From Caryophanales bacterium (lineage in GTDB: Bacteria; Bacillota; Bacilli; Bacillales; Amphibacillaceae): a stretch of DNA of 62,958 bases. Each line of letters opens with the position of its first letter. Position 1 is the stretch's first letter. The notes beneath the pieces are model-generated. The model did no database searches, was not told the origin of the DNA, and worked only from the letters and a program-made list of their open reading frames with translations. The stretch covers positions 1 to 62,958 of the forward strand of contig JAPFDS010000039.1 of NCBI GenBank assembly GCA_026168805.1. The letters are read 5' to 3'. Of the stretch, positions 36,101 through 45,493 are shown piece after piece. The position numbers were made by a program, and so were the translations under genes.

Positions 36101-36664
36101 ATTTCAATTAATTTAGAGCATATCGGTCAAAAAATTAAACAAGCACGACTCCGGCAAAAAAAGACGCAGCAACAAATCGCAGATATATGCGGAATCTCCA
36201 AAAGCCTTCTATCGAAAATTGAAAATGGACTAACGTCTTCAGCAGTAGCAACTCTTTCGAAAATCAGTCAGGCACTTGATATCCCACTGTCTTGGGTGAT
36301 CGATGACCGCCCGGAAACAGATATCGTCCTTTTACCAAGTGAGCAACGTGAATGTGTTGTTGGGGATGTAGAAATGGGATATTCATTTGAACTACTCGCA
36401 AATCGCTCAAAATTTTCTCAAATTGAACCAACGATTGTTCATGTAACCCCAAAGGATGCGAATACACGACATGATCCATATACACATGCACAAGATGAAT
36501 TTATCTACATATTAGAAGGTGAAATTCATTTACATTACGATGGAGAAGAGTTTCATATGGAAGAGGAAGATAGTGCATATTTCAAAGGTACAAAACCGCA
36601 TCTTTTCATTCCAGTAGATAATCGAGGTGCCCGCATTTTAACTATATTTATTGAAGAAGAGTAG
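36101..36664 (+). CDS. XRE-cupin transcriptional regulator with apparent ATT start
   Basis: About 187 residues: an N-terminal XRE helix-turn-helix (about 5-62, IGQKIKQARLRQKKTQQQIADICGIS.. SKIENG) and a C-terminal cupin (about 118-185, THAQDEFIYILEGEIHLHYDGE). Regulators of this type bind a small ligand in the cupin pocket. The strong site AAGGAGG (36086-36092) is followed 8 bases later by ATT 36101. The first conventional start, GTG 36296, would delete the whole DNA-binding domain. ATT initiation, or a recent loss of ATG, is therefore inferred. Confidence 0.85.
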   Translation: MSINLEHIGQKIKQARLRQKKTQQQIADICGISKSLLSKIENGLTSSAVATLSKISQALDIPLSWVIDDRPETDIVLLPSEQRECVVGDVEMGYSFELLANRSKFSQIEPTIVHVTPKDANTRHDPYTHAQDEFIYILEGEIHLHYDGEEFHMEEEDSAYFKGTKPHLFIPVDNRGARILTIFIEEE

Positions 36665-36709
36665 AAACACCATCTTCTCTTTGTTATATATACGTCTCAA
36701 AACCTTCTC

Positions 36710-36744
36710 CCCTACATACCGTTGTGTATGTAGGGCTTTTTTTG
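36710..36744 (+). terminator. Terminator after the XRE-cupin gene
   Basis: CCCTACATAC (36710-36719), 6-base loop, GTATGTAGGG (36726-36735), then CTTTTTTT. Confidence 0.88.
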
Positions 36745-36828
36745 GTTACACTGATGAGGCTATGAAACTTTCACACAACGCTGGACGTCTAATGACGTAA
36801 AGACTAAAAAAGGGGATTGCAAGTACTT

Positions 36829-38805
36829 ATGCGTATGTTTAAAGGCGATTTTCTCGTCGGATATTTTATCGTGTCGATTGCTTTTATGGAAACGGTTTTT
36901 CATTATCATATTTATGGGCAGTTTTCGATCAAACAAATAAGTACATCATTTTTATTCATGAGTGTCATTGCTATTGTGATGGCGATTGTTGTCATGTTCT
37001 TTAGGCGGCGTGTTGCTTTTATCCTTTCGATTATCCTACTAGCACTTATTTCGATTGTTTATATCTCTCAGATTATTTATTATGCATTTTTCAAAACGTT
37101 TTACAGCGTATATTCTGTTGGAAAAGGAATGGCAGTGACACAATTTTGGCAAGATATTTTACAAACAACTGGGGAACATGTGTTATGGATTTTGCTCCTC
37201 GTCCTTCCGGTTGGTATACTGGCCATCTTTGGAAAAAATTATTTTACATTCGAGCGTGGAAACTTATTTACCTTTGGCATATATCTTTTTGCTGGGATTG
37301 TCCTTCAGCTTAGTGCAATTGGACTTGTTCATACAGGAGATCAAGGGCAACATTCTGCCTATGAACTGTACTATGATCAACACTTTCCTTTATTCGCTAC
37401 GGAAAATTTGGGACTGCTTACATCTATGCGTCTGGATATTCAACGAACACTTACGAATTGGTCGCCAACCCTATCCGCTCCCCCGACGTTTGATGAGCCC
37501 GGTGAACCTGTGGACAGCAATCCTGAGGAAGACGACGAACATAAAGATGCCAGTGAAAGTGAAGAAGAGATGATTGATCAAACGCTGGATATCGATTTTG
37601 AATCACTGATGGAACAAGAGGAAAATGAGGAAATCAACGAACTGCATACGTATTTTTCACAAAAAGAACCGACCGAACAAAATGAAATGACAGGGAAATA
37701 TGAAGGATATAATTTAATTTTATTAACAGCGGAAGGATTTAATCCGTATGCCGTGGATGAGAAATATACCCCTACTCTGCACAAACTTGTTTATGACGGG
37801 TATTATTTTCCGAACTTCTACACACCGATTTGGGAAGTGAGCACGTCTGATGGTGAGTACGTGGCACTCAATAGTTTAGTTCCGAAAAATGGGGTTTGGA
37901 GTTTTGAAGAGTCGGCAAACAACTCCTTTCCATTTGCCCTCGGAAATCAGTTGAATGATCTCGGATATGAAACGAAAGCCTACCACAATCATACGTACAC
38001 ATATTACGGTCGTGATAAAACACATCCGAATGTAGGATATGACTATAAAGGACTTGGCAATGGACTTGACGTGACTGAAACGTGGCCTGCGTCAGACCTT
38101 GAAATGATGGAATTGACGGTGGATGAATATATTGATGAAGAGCCATTTCATACGTACTATATGACCGTTAGCGGACATATGCAATATTCGTTTGAAGGAA
38201 ATGAAATGGCCTATAAAAACCGGGATGCAGTAGCAGATGCTCCATATTCCGAACAAGCGAAAGCTTACATAGCGACACAAGTTGAACTGGATCAAGCACT
38301 GGAATATTTACTAGACAGACTTGATGAAGAAGGTATTTTGGATCATACATTAATTGCCTTAAGTGGAGATCATTATCCATATGGACTGGATGACGAAACC
38401 ATTGATGAGTTTGCAGGACATACGGTTGAACAAAACTTTGAGTTGTATGAAAATCATTTTATTTTGTACGCAGAAGGAATGGAGGCTCAAACGATTGATA
38501 AACAAGGGTCTAGTTTTGATATCCTCCCGACTTTATCGAATATGATGGGGCTAGAATATGACTCGAGATTAATGGTCGGAAAAGATCTGTTTTCAGAGGC
38601 GGATCCACTCATTCCATTTTTAAATAAAAGTTTCATAACCAATCAAGGAAAATACAACAGCGAAACAGAAGAATTTATTCCACATGAGGGAGAAACGTCA
38701 GTGGATGAAGCGTATGTAGAAGAAATGATAGCTCGTGTTGAAGCACAATTTTATTATTCCACGAAAATATTAGAAACAGATTATTACCGATATTTGTTCG
38801 AATGA
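36829..38805 (+). CDS. LtaS-family membrane phosphoglycerol transferase/sulfatase-like protein
   Basis: About 658 residues with five N-terminal transmembrane helices (to about residue 180). A strongly acidic linker (EEDDEHKDASESEEEM) leads to an extracellular sulfatase-fold domain. The domain has LLTAEGFNPYAV (metal ligand Glu), the nucleophile Thr in EVSTSDGEY, HNHTYTYYGR and SGDHYPYG. This matches lipoteichoic acid synthase and its primase/stress paralogues, which transfer glycerol-phosphate from phosphatidylglycerol. The highly acidic linker is unusual. The start is uncertain: TTG 36817 touches the ribosome binding site, so ATG 36829 is preferred. Confidence 0.9.
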   Translation: MRMFKGDFLVGYFIVSIAFMETVFHYHIYGQFSIKQISTSFLFMSVIAIVMAIVVMFFRRRVAFILSIILLALISIVYISQIIYYAFFKTFYSVYSVGKGMAVTQFWQDILQTTGEHVLWILLLVLPVGILAIFGKNYFTFERGNLFTFGIYLFAGIVLQLSAIGLVHTGDQGQHSAYELYYDQHFPLFATENLGLLTSMRLDIQRTLTNWSPTLSAPPTFDEPGEPVDSNPEEDDEHKDASESEEEMIDQTLDIDFESLMEQEENEEINELHTYFSQKEPTEQNEMTGKYEGYNLILLTAEGFNPYAVDEKYTPTLHKLVYDGYYFPNFYTPIWEVSTSDGEYVALNSLVPKNGVWSFEESANNSFPFALGNQLNDLGYETKAYHNHTYTYYGRDKTHPNVGYDYKGLGNGLDVTETWPASDLEMMELTVDEYIDEEPFHTYYMTVSGHMQYSFEGNEMAYKNRDAVADAPYSEQAKAYIATQVELDQALEYLLDRLDEEGILDHTLIALSGDHYPYGLDDETIDEFAGHTVEQNFELYENHFILYAEGMEAQTIDKQGSSFDILPTLSNMMGLEYDSRLMVGKDLFSEADPLIPFLNKSFITNQGKYNSETEEFIPHEGETSVDEAYVEEMIARVEAQFYYSTKILETDYYRYLFE

Positions 38806-38858
38806 TGATTAAACAGTTGCATCTAAAAAACAACCATGCTACTATGTAAATAACCAAG

Positions 38859-38881
38859 TGACCAAATCAGTATTTTAGTCA
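38859..38881. promoter_or_regulatory. Predicted TetR operator 1
   Basis: A 23-base imperfect dyad with arms TGACCAAAT and ATTTTAGTCA, 23 bases before the TetR start. The same 23-base layout with arms TGACTAA and ATAGTCA occurs at 39517-39539 before the next gene. Two matching dyads in the two relevant promoters indicate the autoregulated operator of the adjacent TetR protein. Confidence 0.7.
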
Positions 38882-38904
38882 CAACAAGTAAGAGGTGCAT
38901 ACAA

Positions 38905-39486
38905 ATGACTTTTGACCGGAGAGAACATATCGTCGAAGCGGCGACGAGGTCGTTTTCCTTGTTTGGCTATAAGGCAACAACGATGGATCAAGTAGCTAAG
39001 CTAGCAAATGTTGGAAAAGGGACGATTTATACATTTTTTAAAAATAAAGAAGAACTATTTGATGAAATCGTCGAAAATTTAATTGCAGATATGAAACGTG
39101 CTGCTGCTGAAGCCATTGATCCTACTCGGGATTTTCAAGAAAATATTCATCAAGCATTGTATAATATGCTGGAATTCAGAATGGAACACCAATTAACGAT
39201 TAAAATATTTCAAGAAGGCCAAGAAGTTGGTACACCAGTCGTTCAAGAAATGATTGATCGAGTGGAACAGGAAATTTTATCGTTCATCCAAGGAAAAGTT
39301 GAGATTGCTATTGAACGCAAGCAAATTAAGCCGTGTGATCCTGAGAAAACAGCATTTGTATTATTGAAGATGTATATCGCATTCATTTTTGATTGGGAAA
39401 AGAAACGGACGCCCCTTTCAAAAGAAGAAATCGCGGAACTATTTGATCTCTATATTATTAAAGGATTATCTTGGTCAGATGCATGA
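38905..39486 (+). CDS. TetR/AcrR-family transcriptional regulator
   Basis: A 193-residue protein with the N-terminal TetR helix-turn-helix (HIVEAATRSFSLFGYKATTMDQVAKLANVGKGTIYTFFKNKEELF split over residues 8-52) and a helical ligand-binding domain. It resembles the YhgD regulators that sit beside yhgE in Bacillus. Operator-like dyads precede both this gene and the YhgE-like gene 78 bases downstream, so it probably represses both. Confidence 0.93.
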   Translation: MTFDRREHIVEAATRSFSLFGYKATTMDQVAKLANVGKGTIYTFFKNKEELFDEIVENLIADMKRAAAEAIDPTRDFQENIHQALYNMLEFRMEHQLTIKIFQEGQEVGTPVVQEMIDRVEQEILSFIQGKVEIAIERKQIKPCDPEKTAFVLLKMYIAFIFDWEKKRTPLSKEEIAELFDLYIIKGLSWSDA

Positions 39487-39516
39487 TGAAGGTAATCCCT
39501 ATTTTTTGCACCAAAA

Positions 39517-39539
39517 TGACTAAGTGAATAAAATAGTCA
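39517..39539. promoter_or_regulatory. Predicted TetR operator 2
   Basis: A 23-base dyad, arms TGACTAA and ATAGTCA, 25 bases before the YhgE-like start. It shares length and TGAC..GTCA ends with 38859-38881. Confidence 0.7.
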
Positions 39540-39564
39540 CTCGTACAAGAAAGGAAGTAAGAAC

Positions 39565-41853
39565 ATGAATGAATCATTAGTAAAGCAAGAAGCAACATCG
39601 ATTTGGAAAGATAAAAAAGTAGTGATTGCTATTTTTGGGGTGTTAGCCATTCCCATTTTATATGCAGGAATGTTTTTGTGGGCATTTTGGGATCCATATA
39701 CATATTTGGATTCTCTCCCAATTGCAGTCGTTAATGAAGATACAGGAACTGTTTATGAAGGTGAGCATCTCGATCTGGGAGATGAACTTGTTACGAAATT
39801 AAAAGAAGAGGAAACGTTTGATTTTCATTTTGTTGAAACCCAGACGGGATATAAAGGACTGCAAAATGAGGATTATTATGTACTCATTGAAATACCTCAT
39901 AATTTTTCAGAACAGGCAACAACCGTGCTTGAGGATACACCGGAACACATGGAATTGATCTATGTTCCGAACGAAAGCTATAACTTTTTAGCCGCTCAAA
40001 TGGGTGAAACAGCTATGTTAGAAATTGAGGCGGCATTGGAAGAAAAGGTAATCGAAACGTATGCTGATACAATGTTTGATTCTGTTCATGAGCTCGCAGA
40101 TGGATTTGAAACAGCCCATGAAGGATCTAGTGAACTGCATGATGGAACGATTGAACTACAAGATGGTGTGACCGAATTGCGAGATGGATCATTAGAGTTA
40201 GCCGATGGTTCTGTGCAACTACAAGATGGAATCGGAGTGCTCGCTGATAAATCGACCGACCTTGAAGCAGGGTTACAAGATGCATCCTCAGGTGCAGGCA
40301 CACTAACAAATGGAATTTCCGAGGTGAATAATGGACTTGGACAGTTAGTTGACGGGCAATCGACCCTTATTGAAGGTGCGACAGAACTTGAAACAGGAGC
40401 AAGTAGTTTAGAAACGAATTTATCAGATTTAAATACTGGGTTAGGAGATGTATCTGCAGGACTTGATAGTGCAATCGCAGGTACAGATGAATTAAATGAA
40501 GGTGCGGCAGCTTTATCGGATAATTTGTCACAATGGAAAGGTGGGGCAGATGGGATTAAAATAGGTGCAGAAGACCTCAATGGGGGAATTACCGAACTGG
40601 AGCAACAACTTCAACCATTGATTGCTCAAGCACCTGAAGAAATGCAAAAGGAATTATCAATTGCATTTGAAAAGCTCATTGCTGGAAGCCAAGGACTTGC
40701 AGATGGGACAGCTGAATTACAAGAAAATGCTACGTTATTAAGCGAAGGAGCAAATACACTTGCTACAGGTACCGAAACACTCGCCGCTGGTCAACAAGAA
40801 CTGAAAACAGGAATTGGTTCGTTGCAAGCAGGCGGAACTGCATTAGAAGAAGGTGCCCAAACCCTTGCGAGTGGACAGACGGAATTAAAAGAAGGAATGG
40901 TTTTTTTCAATGACCAATTAGCCACTGCTCAGTCAGGTGTGAATGAATTGGCAGATGGATCACAAACCCTTGTCAGTGGGCTTGGCGAATTAAAGAATGG
41001 AGCGAGCGCATTTGTGGAAGGTTCAAATGAACTTGCTTCAGGAGCAGGCGACGTGACGGAAGGTATGGGAACATTAAACGAAGGAGTCGATACATTAGCC
41101 AGTGGTTCCGATGATCTAACAGAAGGATCAGGGGAGCTATCTGAAAAGCTAGGTGAAGCGGCTGATGAATCCTCGATTACGACGAGTGAAGAGAACGCTA
41201 AAATGATGTCAAACCCAGTCGTTGTCGAGCAAGCAGGAGTAAATGAAGTACCTAATTATGGTACAGGATTTGCACCGTATTTCTTATCTCTTGGTTTATT
41301 TGTTGGAGCATTGTTGTTATCCATTGTGTACCCAATGCGATCAGCAGCAGGTCAACCTAAAAATGCCTTCCAATGGTTTACGAGTAAAGCAATTATGCTC
41401 TTTACAGTCGGGATAATTCAAGCACTTATTGCGTGTGCCATTCTATTATGGGGACTTGGACTGGAAGTACAAAGTGTTCCGTTATTCCTCATATTTGCGA
41501 TCATTACGAGCATTACCTTTATTACGTTGATTCAATTCTTCGTAACGTCATTTGATAATCCAGGACGCTTCATCGCGATTATCATCTTAATTTTACAACT
41601 TACTACAAGCGCTGGAACGTTCCCGCTTGAATTAATTCCAGAAAGTTTACAAACGGTGAATTTATTTTTACCGATGACGTACACAGTAGCTGGATTTAAA
41701 GCAGTAATTTCCAGTGGAGATTTCTCAGTGATGTGGCAAAATGCAGGAGTTTTATTCGGATTCATTGCACTATTTGTTGCAGGAACGATTACGTACTTTT
41801 CGTTACAATTACGTAAGCCAAAAGAAGACGTCGAGGCCGCTGAAGCGGTATAA
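39565..41853 (+). CDS. YhgE/Pip-family membrane protein (ABC-2-like)
   Basis: A 762-residue protein with one N-terminal helix (about 18-40) and five C-terminal helices (from about 570). Between them lies a long extracytoplasmic coiled-coil of repeated L-x-x-G/L-x-D-G motifs with roughly 7- and 11-residue spacing (LADGSVQLQDGIGVL, LASGQTELKEGM). This is the 'phage infection protein'/YhgE architecture, related to MmpL and ABC-2 permeases and to ESX secretion component EsaA. The substrate is unknown. It is controlled with the upstream TetR gene. Length is close to family norm. Confidence 0.92.
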   Translation: MNESLVKQEATSIWKDKKVVIAIFGVLAIPILYAGMFLWAFWDPYTYLDSLPIAVVNEDTGTVYEGEHLDLGDELVTKLKEEETFDFHFVETQTGYKGLQNEDYYVLIEIPHNFSEQATTVLEDTPEHMELIYVPNESYNFLAAQMGETAMLEIEAALEEKVIETYADTMFDSVHELADGFETAHEGSSELHDGTIELQDGVTELRDGSLELADGSVQLQDGIGVLADKSTDLEAGLQDASSGAGTLTNGISEVNNGLGQLVDGQSTLIEGATELETGASSLETNLSDLNTGLGDVSAGLDSAIAGTDELNEGAAALSDNLSQWKGGADGIKIGAEDLNGGITELEQQLQPLIAQAPEEMQKELSIAFEKLIAGSQGLADGTAELQENATLLSEGANTLATGTETLAAGQQELKTGIGSLQAGGTALEEGAQTLASGQTELKEGMVFFNDQLATAQSGVNELADGSQTLVSGLGELKNGASAFVEGSNELASGAGDVTEGMGTLNEGVDTLASGSDDLTEGSGELSEKLGEAADESSITTSEENAKMMSNPVVVEQAGVNEVPNYGTGFAPYFLSLGLFVGALLLSIVYPMRSAAGQPKNAFQWFTSKAIMLFTVGIIQALIACAILLWGLGLEVQSVPLFLIFAIITSITFITLIQFFVTSFDNPGRFIAIIILILQLTTSAGTFPLELIPESLQTVNLFLPMTYTVAGFKAVISSGDFSVMWQNAGVLFGFIALFVAGTITYFSLQLRKPKEDVEAAEAV

Positions 41854-41862
41854 TTTTAAAGA

Positions 41863-41913
41863 AAAAAAAGTCGTATGGGGATGTGTTTTCACAAACCTCA
41901 TACGACTTTTTTA
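41863..41913. terminator. Bidirectional terminator
   Basis: AAAAAAGTCGTATG and CATACGACTTTTTT form a long stem between the convergent YhgE-like and GcvT-like genes, with T tracts in both directions. Confidence 0.88.
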
Positions 41914-41918
41914 ATGTA

Positions 41919-42923
41919 TTATTCGCCTCTTCTACGTTGGTCTTCAGGATCATAAAATACTCGCTTCGTAAGCGTTGCCTCTGTGTTATCATTTCCGATG
42001 GTTACTTTGTCACCGATTTTGGCTTTAGCATTATCGATGATGCAATAGCCAATCATTTCATCAACGGTGAACCCATAGGCACAGTTCGTTACTTTACCTA
42101 CCACTTCTCCATCTTTTTTGATAGCAGATTCTAACTCTACTTCCGTACCGTTATCAACCGTGAATCCGATAAGGCTGCGTTTAGGATTGCCTTTCGACGA
42201 TTCAATGGCACCTTTACCAACGAAGTCACTGTCCCAATCCACTGTCCAACCTAGTCCTGCTTCAACTGGATTGAGTTCATCTACGTCCCTCATGAGTATA
42301 TATCCTTTTTCAGAAGGCAGGCTTGATAAAACAACATCTGTTTCTAACTTTTTGATATCCGCTGATTTTCCACTTTCTTGAAGTTTTGATTCAATCAGTT
42401 CAACATGATCCGGATGGAAATATAATTCATACCCTAGTTCTCCTGTAAATCCGAATCGTGCTACTCGAACAGGAACATCTCCTACTTTATTGTCTCGAAT
42501 TCTACTAAACTTCAAATCATCAATACTTTCAGCGAGGAAATCATTGATTACCTCAGCAGATTTTGGTCCTTGTACGGCATACATCGTCGTTACATTTTTA
42601 ATATCTTTAAATTCCACATCAAATCCGTCTGAATATTTACCGAACCAATCAAACATTTCTTGAATATACAATGTGGACACCCAGTATAGGTCATCCTCCA
42701 TACGGAAAATGATGACGTCATCAATGATGATGCCGCTTTCATTTAGCATCGTTGTATACTGTCCCTCACCTACGTCTGATCCGGAGATGTTGTTTACAAA
42801 CATTTTATCTAAAAAAGCTCCCGCGTCTGGCCCTTTTACCTCTAACATTTCGTGTGTGAAATCATGGAATCCAACTCTTGTTCGTACAGCTTCATGCTCA
42901 TTTCTCAAGTCGACATTACTCAT
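41919..42923 (-). CDS. GcvT-family (aminomethyltransferase/demethylase-like) protein
   Basis: A 334-residue stand-alone member of the glycine-cleavage T-protein family. It has the tetrahydrofolate-site segments GIIIDDVIIFR (catalytic-type Asp), FTGELGYELY and VEAGLGWTVD..DFVGKGAI. No gcvH or gcvP is nearby, so it is probably not the housekeeping T protein. Relatives demethylate dimethylglycine, DMSP or methoxyaromatics with tetrahydrofolate as methyl acceptor. The gene lies directly downstream of a PucR-type regulator on the same strand and has its own promoter with two dyads upstream of the -35. The substrate is unknown. Confidence 0.85.
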   Translation of the reverse strand: MSNVDLRNEHEAVRTRVGFHDFTHEMLEVKGPDAGAFLDKMFVNNISGSDVGEGQYTTMLNESGIIIDDVIIFRMEDDLYWVSTLYIQEMFDWFGKYSDGFDVEFKDIKNVTTMYAVQGPKSAEVINDFLAESIDDLKFSRIRDNKVGDVPVRVARFGFTGELGYELYFHPDHVELIESKLQESGKSADIKKLETDVVLSSLPSEKGYILMRDVDELNPVEAGLGWTVDWDSDFVGKGAIESSKGNPKRSLIGFTVDNGTEVELESAIKKDGEVVGKVTNCAYGFTVDEMIGYCIIDNAKAKIGDKVTIGNDNTEATLTKRVFYDPEDQRRRGE

Positions 42924-42973
42924 AATATAATCTCCTCTCCTAAATGATATGAAAACTTTTCATTCTACTCTAC

Positions 42974-43002
42974 ATTATAGTGATTCCATGTACTTGTCTC
43001 AA
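42974..43002 (-). promoter_or_regulatory. Sigma-A promoter of the GcvT-like gene
   Basis: On the minus strand TTGAGA (43002-42997), 17 bases, TATAAT (42979-42974). The start would be near 42967, giving a leader of about 45 bases. Confidence 0.8.
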
Positions 43003-43051
43003 TGTATACAATGTTGCATACATTCAGATAAATTTGTACACATTGCACAAA
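43003..43051 (-). promoter_or_regulatory. Two operator-like dyads abutting the GcvT-like promoter
   Basis: TGTATACAATGTTGCATACA (43003-43022) and TTTGTACACATTGCACAAA (43033-43051) are imperfect palindromes with a common TGTA-CA..TTGCA-ACA pattern, 30 bases apart. The first touches the -35 box on its upstream side, a usual place for an activator. The neighbouring PucR-type protein is the natural candidate. Confidence 0.65.
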
Positions 43052-43070
43052 GGTTTTTTGGCATGCATAT

Positions 43071-44570
43071 TTAATTCGTTTGTTCGCGCTCCAATAACTT
43101 ATATGACAATTGTACATACATACGCTCTTCTGGGTCTTCTAAATCAATTTTCGATAACTTTAGGATATGTTCTAAATGGATGAGTAACGTGTTTCTGTGC
43201 ATATATAACTTCTTGGCAGCTTGCACAGCGTTCATATTGCAATTGATATACATGCGGAGTTCTTCGTAATATGTGGTGTTATGCTTTTGATCGTATTCTA
43301 ATAGTCGTAACAATCCTTGTTGACAAATTAATTCCGTTGGGATTTCGCTCGTAATCAAAGATAACATGTATTCAATGACATAATCTTTGAAATAATACAC
43401 TTCTAAGTCAGAATTCTTATGATACCCAATATCAATGGCTGCACAGGCCTGAATGAAATAGCTTTTTGCCTGGAGTATATCCGTAAATTCATTGCTTAGT
43501 CCAACCTTATACCCCATCGCTTGTAAAAAGTTAATGAAGATCGACCCTTTTGATTTCGGCTCTGTATCAGACAACCCAACATTCATAAAAGCTACGATTA
43601 CATTTTCATAAACGATCGCAACCGTATTTGGTAGTATATCTTCTATTTGTTCACAGACCAATGTGGCTGGGATCACTTTACTGTTATCCTCTAACTTGAA
43701 TTTAATGCATACATACCGGTCGTCATGGCTGCCTTTTACTTTTAGTTCTTTTAATAGGGTCATATTGTTGAAAATAGTACCGTTTAATACGTTGTAAAAT
43801 GCTTCTTTGATCGTATTCGTATCCACACTATGGATTTCATGATATTGTTCTAGTAAAAAATCCACATATGTTTTCAGGTGAAGCAATAATGCTTGATCGC
43901 TCGGACGAAAAGAATCACCTTTCATATACATTCCACCAACAAAAACATCTTTTTTGAATACATGTAAACACATCACTTTGTATTCGGTCTTGTTGTACAT
44001 GTAGATTCCTTTATTTTTATTCGCAGCCTCTAGAAGAGTAGATTGGATAAAGGAATCTTCCGTCTTAAATGTTAATTGTTTATCCAAATCCTGGTTTTCA
44101 TTGGCAGGAAATGCATGTGCTGTCACATCTAAGCTTTTGTCTAACATAAATAATGGATGGCACAAAACATTGCGGCTAGCCTTTAATAAAGATGCTATCT
44201 TCCCTCTTTTCATCGCAATCTGTTGTAATGCTGCATCCCACGCATCATACGTGTCGAATATTTTTTGAATCCGATTAAAAACCATCTGTATCGTTTCCGT
44301 AGTATCTAAGAGGAGCAGCTGGCATTGGTCAGAGTAATAGGCTTGTGGAAGATTCGTGCCAATGACAATGATAGCTGTTCCGGCTTCTAATTGAGGTTGT
44401 TTTGGTAAAAAATCTTGTGAAGCAATATAGACATGGCTCGACTTAAAAATGGGCGTTCCATCATATAACAAGGGTCTTGAGAGTGTGAGTTTCATAGTGG
44501 AATGACCATGCTTTTTTACAGACATATCATCTATTAAATGATCTTTGATTATATCTAGATTTAATTTCAT
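43071..44570 (-). CDS. PucR/CdaR-type transcriptional regulator
   Basis: About 499 residues. An N-terminal PucR-like sensor region (about 1-160) leads to a degenerate GGDEF-like middle and a C-terminal HTH_30 (NMNAVQAAKKLYMHRNTLLIHLEHILKLSKIDLED). Proteins of this class activate catabolic genes for purines, sugars or amino compounds. The start is ATG 44570 after AGAGGTG; GTG 44579 is the alternative. It precedes the GcvT-like gene on the same strand and is divergent from a DJ-1/PfpI gene. Confidence 0.88.
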   Translation of the reverse strand: MKLNLDIIKDHLIDDMSVKKHGHSTMKLTLSRPLLYDGTPIFKSSHVYIASQDFLPKQPQLEAGTAIIVIGTNLPQAYYSDQCQLLLLDTTETIQMVFNRIQKIFDTYDAWDAALQQIAMKRGKIASLLKASRNVLCHPLFMLDKSLDVTAHAFPANENQDLDKQLTFKTEDSFIQSTLLEAANKNKGIYMYNKTEYKVMCLHVFKKDVFVGGMYMKGDSFRPSDQALLLHLKTYVDFLLEQYHEIHSVDTNTIKEAFYNVLNGTIFNNMTLLKELKVKGSHDDRYVCIKFKLEDNSKVIPATLVCEQIEDILPNTVAIVYENVIVAFMNVGLSDTEPKSKGSIFINFLQAMGYKVGLSNEFTDILQAKSYFIQACAAIDIGYHKNSDLEVYYFKDYVIEYMLSLITSEIPTELICQQGLLRLLEYDQKHNTTYYEELRMYINCNMNAVQAAKKLYMHRNTLLIHLEHILKLSKIDLEDPEERMYVQLSYKLLEREQTN

Positions 44571-44776
44571 CGAAAACACCTCTCTTTTGAAAAATTATTG
44601 TTTCAATACGTGCGACGATCATACGGACTCTTATGTAATACCATATCATTATAAACTGGAAAATGATTGTTATTTGGCATTAAAATCGCAGAGACTCATA
44701 GAAAGTGATAAGTATGATAGAATATCGTTAAAGATTCAAATAATTCTATTTTTTTGCATACCAAAGGAGGATATAA

Positions 44777-45436
44777 ATGGTTAAAGTAGATGGATTTAGA
44801 TTAGGTATTTACGTTTTTAAAGACGCAGAAATAGTTGACTATGCTGCACCACATGGGGTGTTTTCGGTTGCTAGAAGGTTGGATCCGGATTTAGAGGCAT
44901 TCTTGATTGCAGACGCGATGAGACCCGTTCAGACACAAGCGGGATTTACTGTACAACCGAATTATAGTTTTCAAGATGAGCCATATATGGACGCCTTTTT
45001 AATTCCAGGTGGCTTCGGGACACGTCAGGAAACACAGAACAGAAGATTGCATCAATTTATTAAAAACCTGCCTGAAACAACACTGTTAACAAGTGTTTGT
45101 ACAGGTTCATGGATTTATGGAAAGATGGGTCTGTTAGACGGCATTGCAGCAACCAATCGAAAAGAACCAGATCGCCTGGAGAGCTCGAATTTAGGAAAGG
45201 TTCCTATTGATCGATTAGCTGACATCGCCCCTACATGTAAAATAAGTCGTGCTCGAGTAGTTGATGCTGGGCGAATCATTACTGGTGGAGGTATTTCGTC
45301 AGGCATGGAAATGGGCTTTCATTTACTAAGGAGAGCCGGATATGACGAAGATTTCATTTTGGAAGTCGCGCGAATTATGGAATATGAAGAAGGATATAAG
45401 ACGTATAAGGATGATATCGAATACTTTGAGAAATAA
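44777..45436 (+). CDS. DJ-1/PfpI-family protein
   Basis: A 219-residue glutamine-amidotransferase-like fold with the nucleophile elbow SVCTGSWIYGKMGLL and a late GGGISSGMEMGFHLL, the pattern of isonitrile-hydratase-like DJ-1 proteins and the N-terminal domain of GATase-type regulators. It lacks the AraC domain. The start ATG 44777 follows AAAGGAGG. It is divergent from the PucR-type gene across about 200 bases, so it may share its regulation (inference). Confidence 0.88.
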   Translation: MVKVDGFRLGIYVFKDAEIVDYAAPHGVFSVARRLDPDLEAFLIADAMRPVQTQAGFTVQPNYSFQDEPYMDAFLIPGGFGTRQETQNRRLHQFIKNLPETTLLTSVCTGSWIYGKMGLLDGIAATNRKEPDRLESSNLGKVPIDRLADIAPTCKISRARVVDAGRIITGGGISSGMEMGFHLLRRAGYDEDFILEVARIMEYEEGYKTYKDDIEYFEK

Positions 45437-45450
45437 TTCCTAAAGAATAA

Positions 45451-45482
45451 CTGCACATAGATGAACGTTCAACTATGTGCAG
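45451..45482. terminator. Terminator between convergent genes
   Basis: CTGCACATAG (45451-45460) and CTATGTGCAG (45473-45482) form a perfect 10-bp stem between the DJ-1 gene and the convergent NhaC gene. T tracts are weak. Confidence 0.6.
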
Positions 45483-45493
45483 TGCTACTCAGT

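Noticed and set aside
39565-41853. Prophage gene, from the name 'phage infection protein'
   Set aside because: YhgE/Pip proteins are chromosomal membrane proteins; no phage structural or integrase genes occur in the window.
41919-42923. Housekeeping glycine cleavage T protein under a glycine riboswitch
   Set aside because: No gcvPA, gcvPB or gcvH is adjacent, and no glycine aptamer-like sequence is seen in the short leader.
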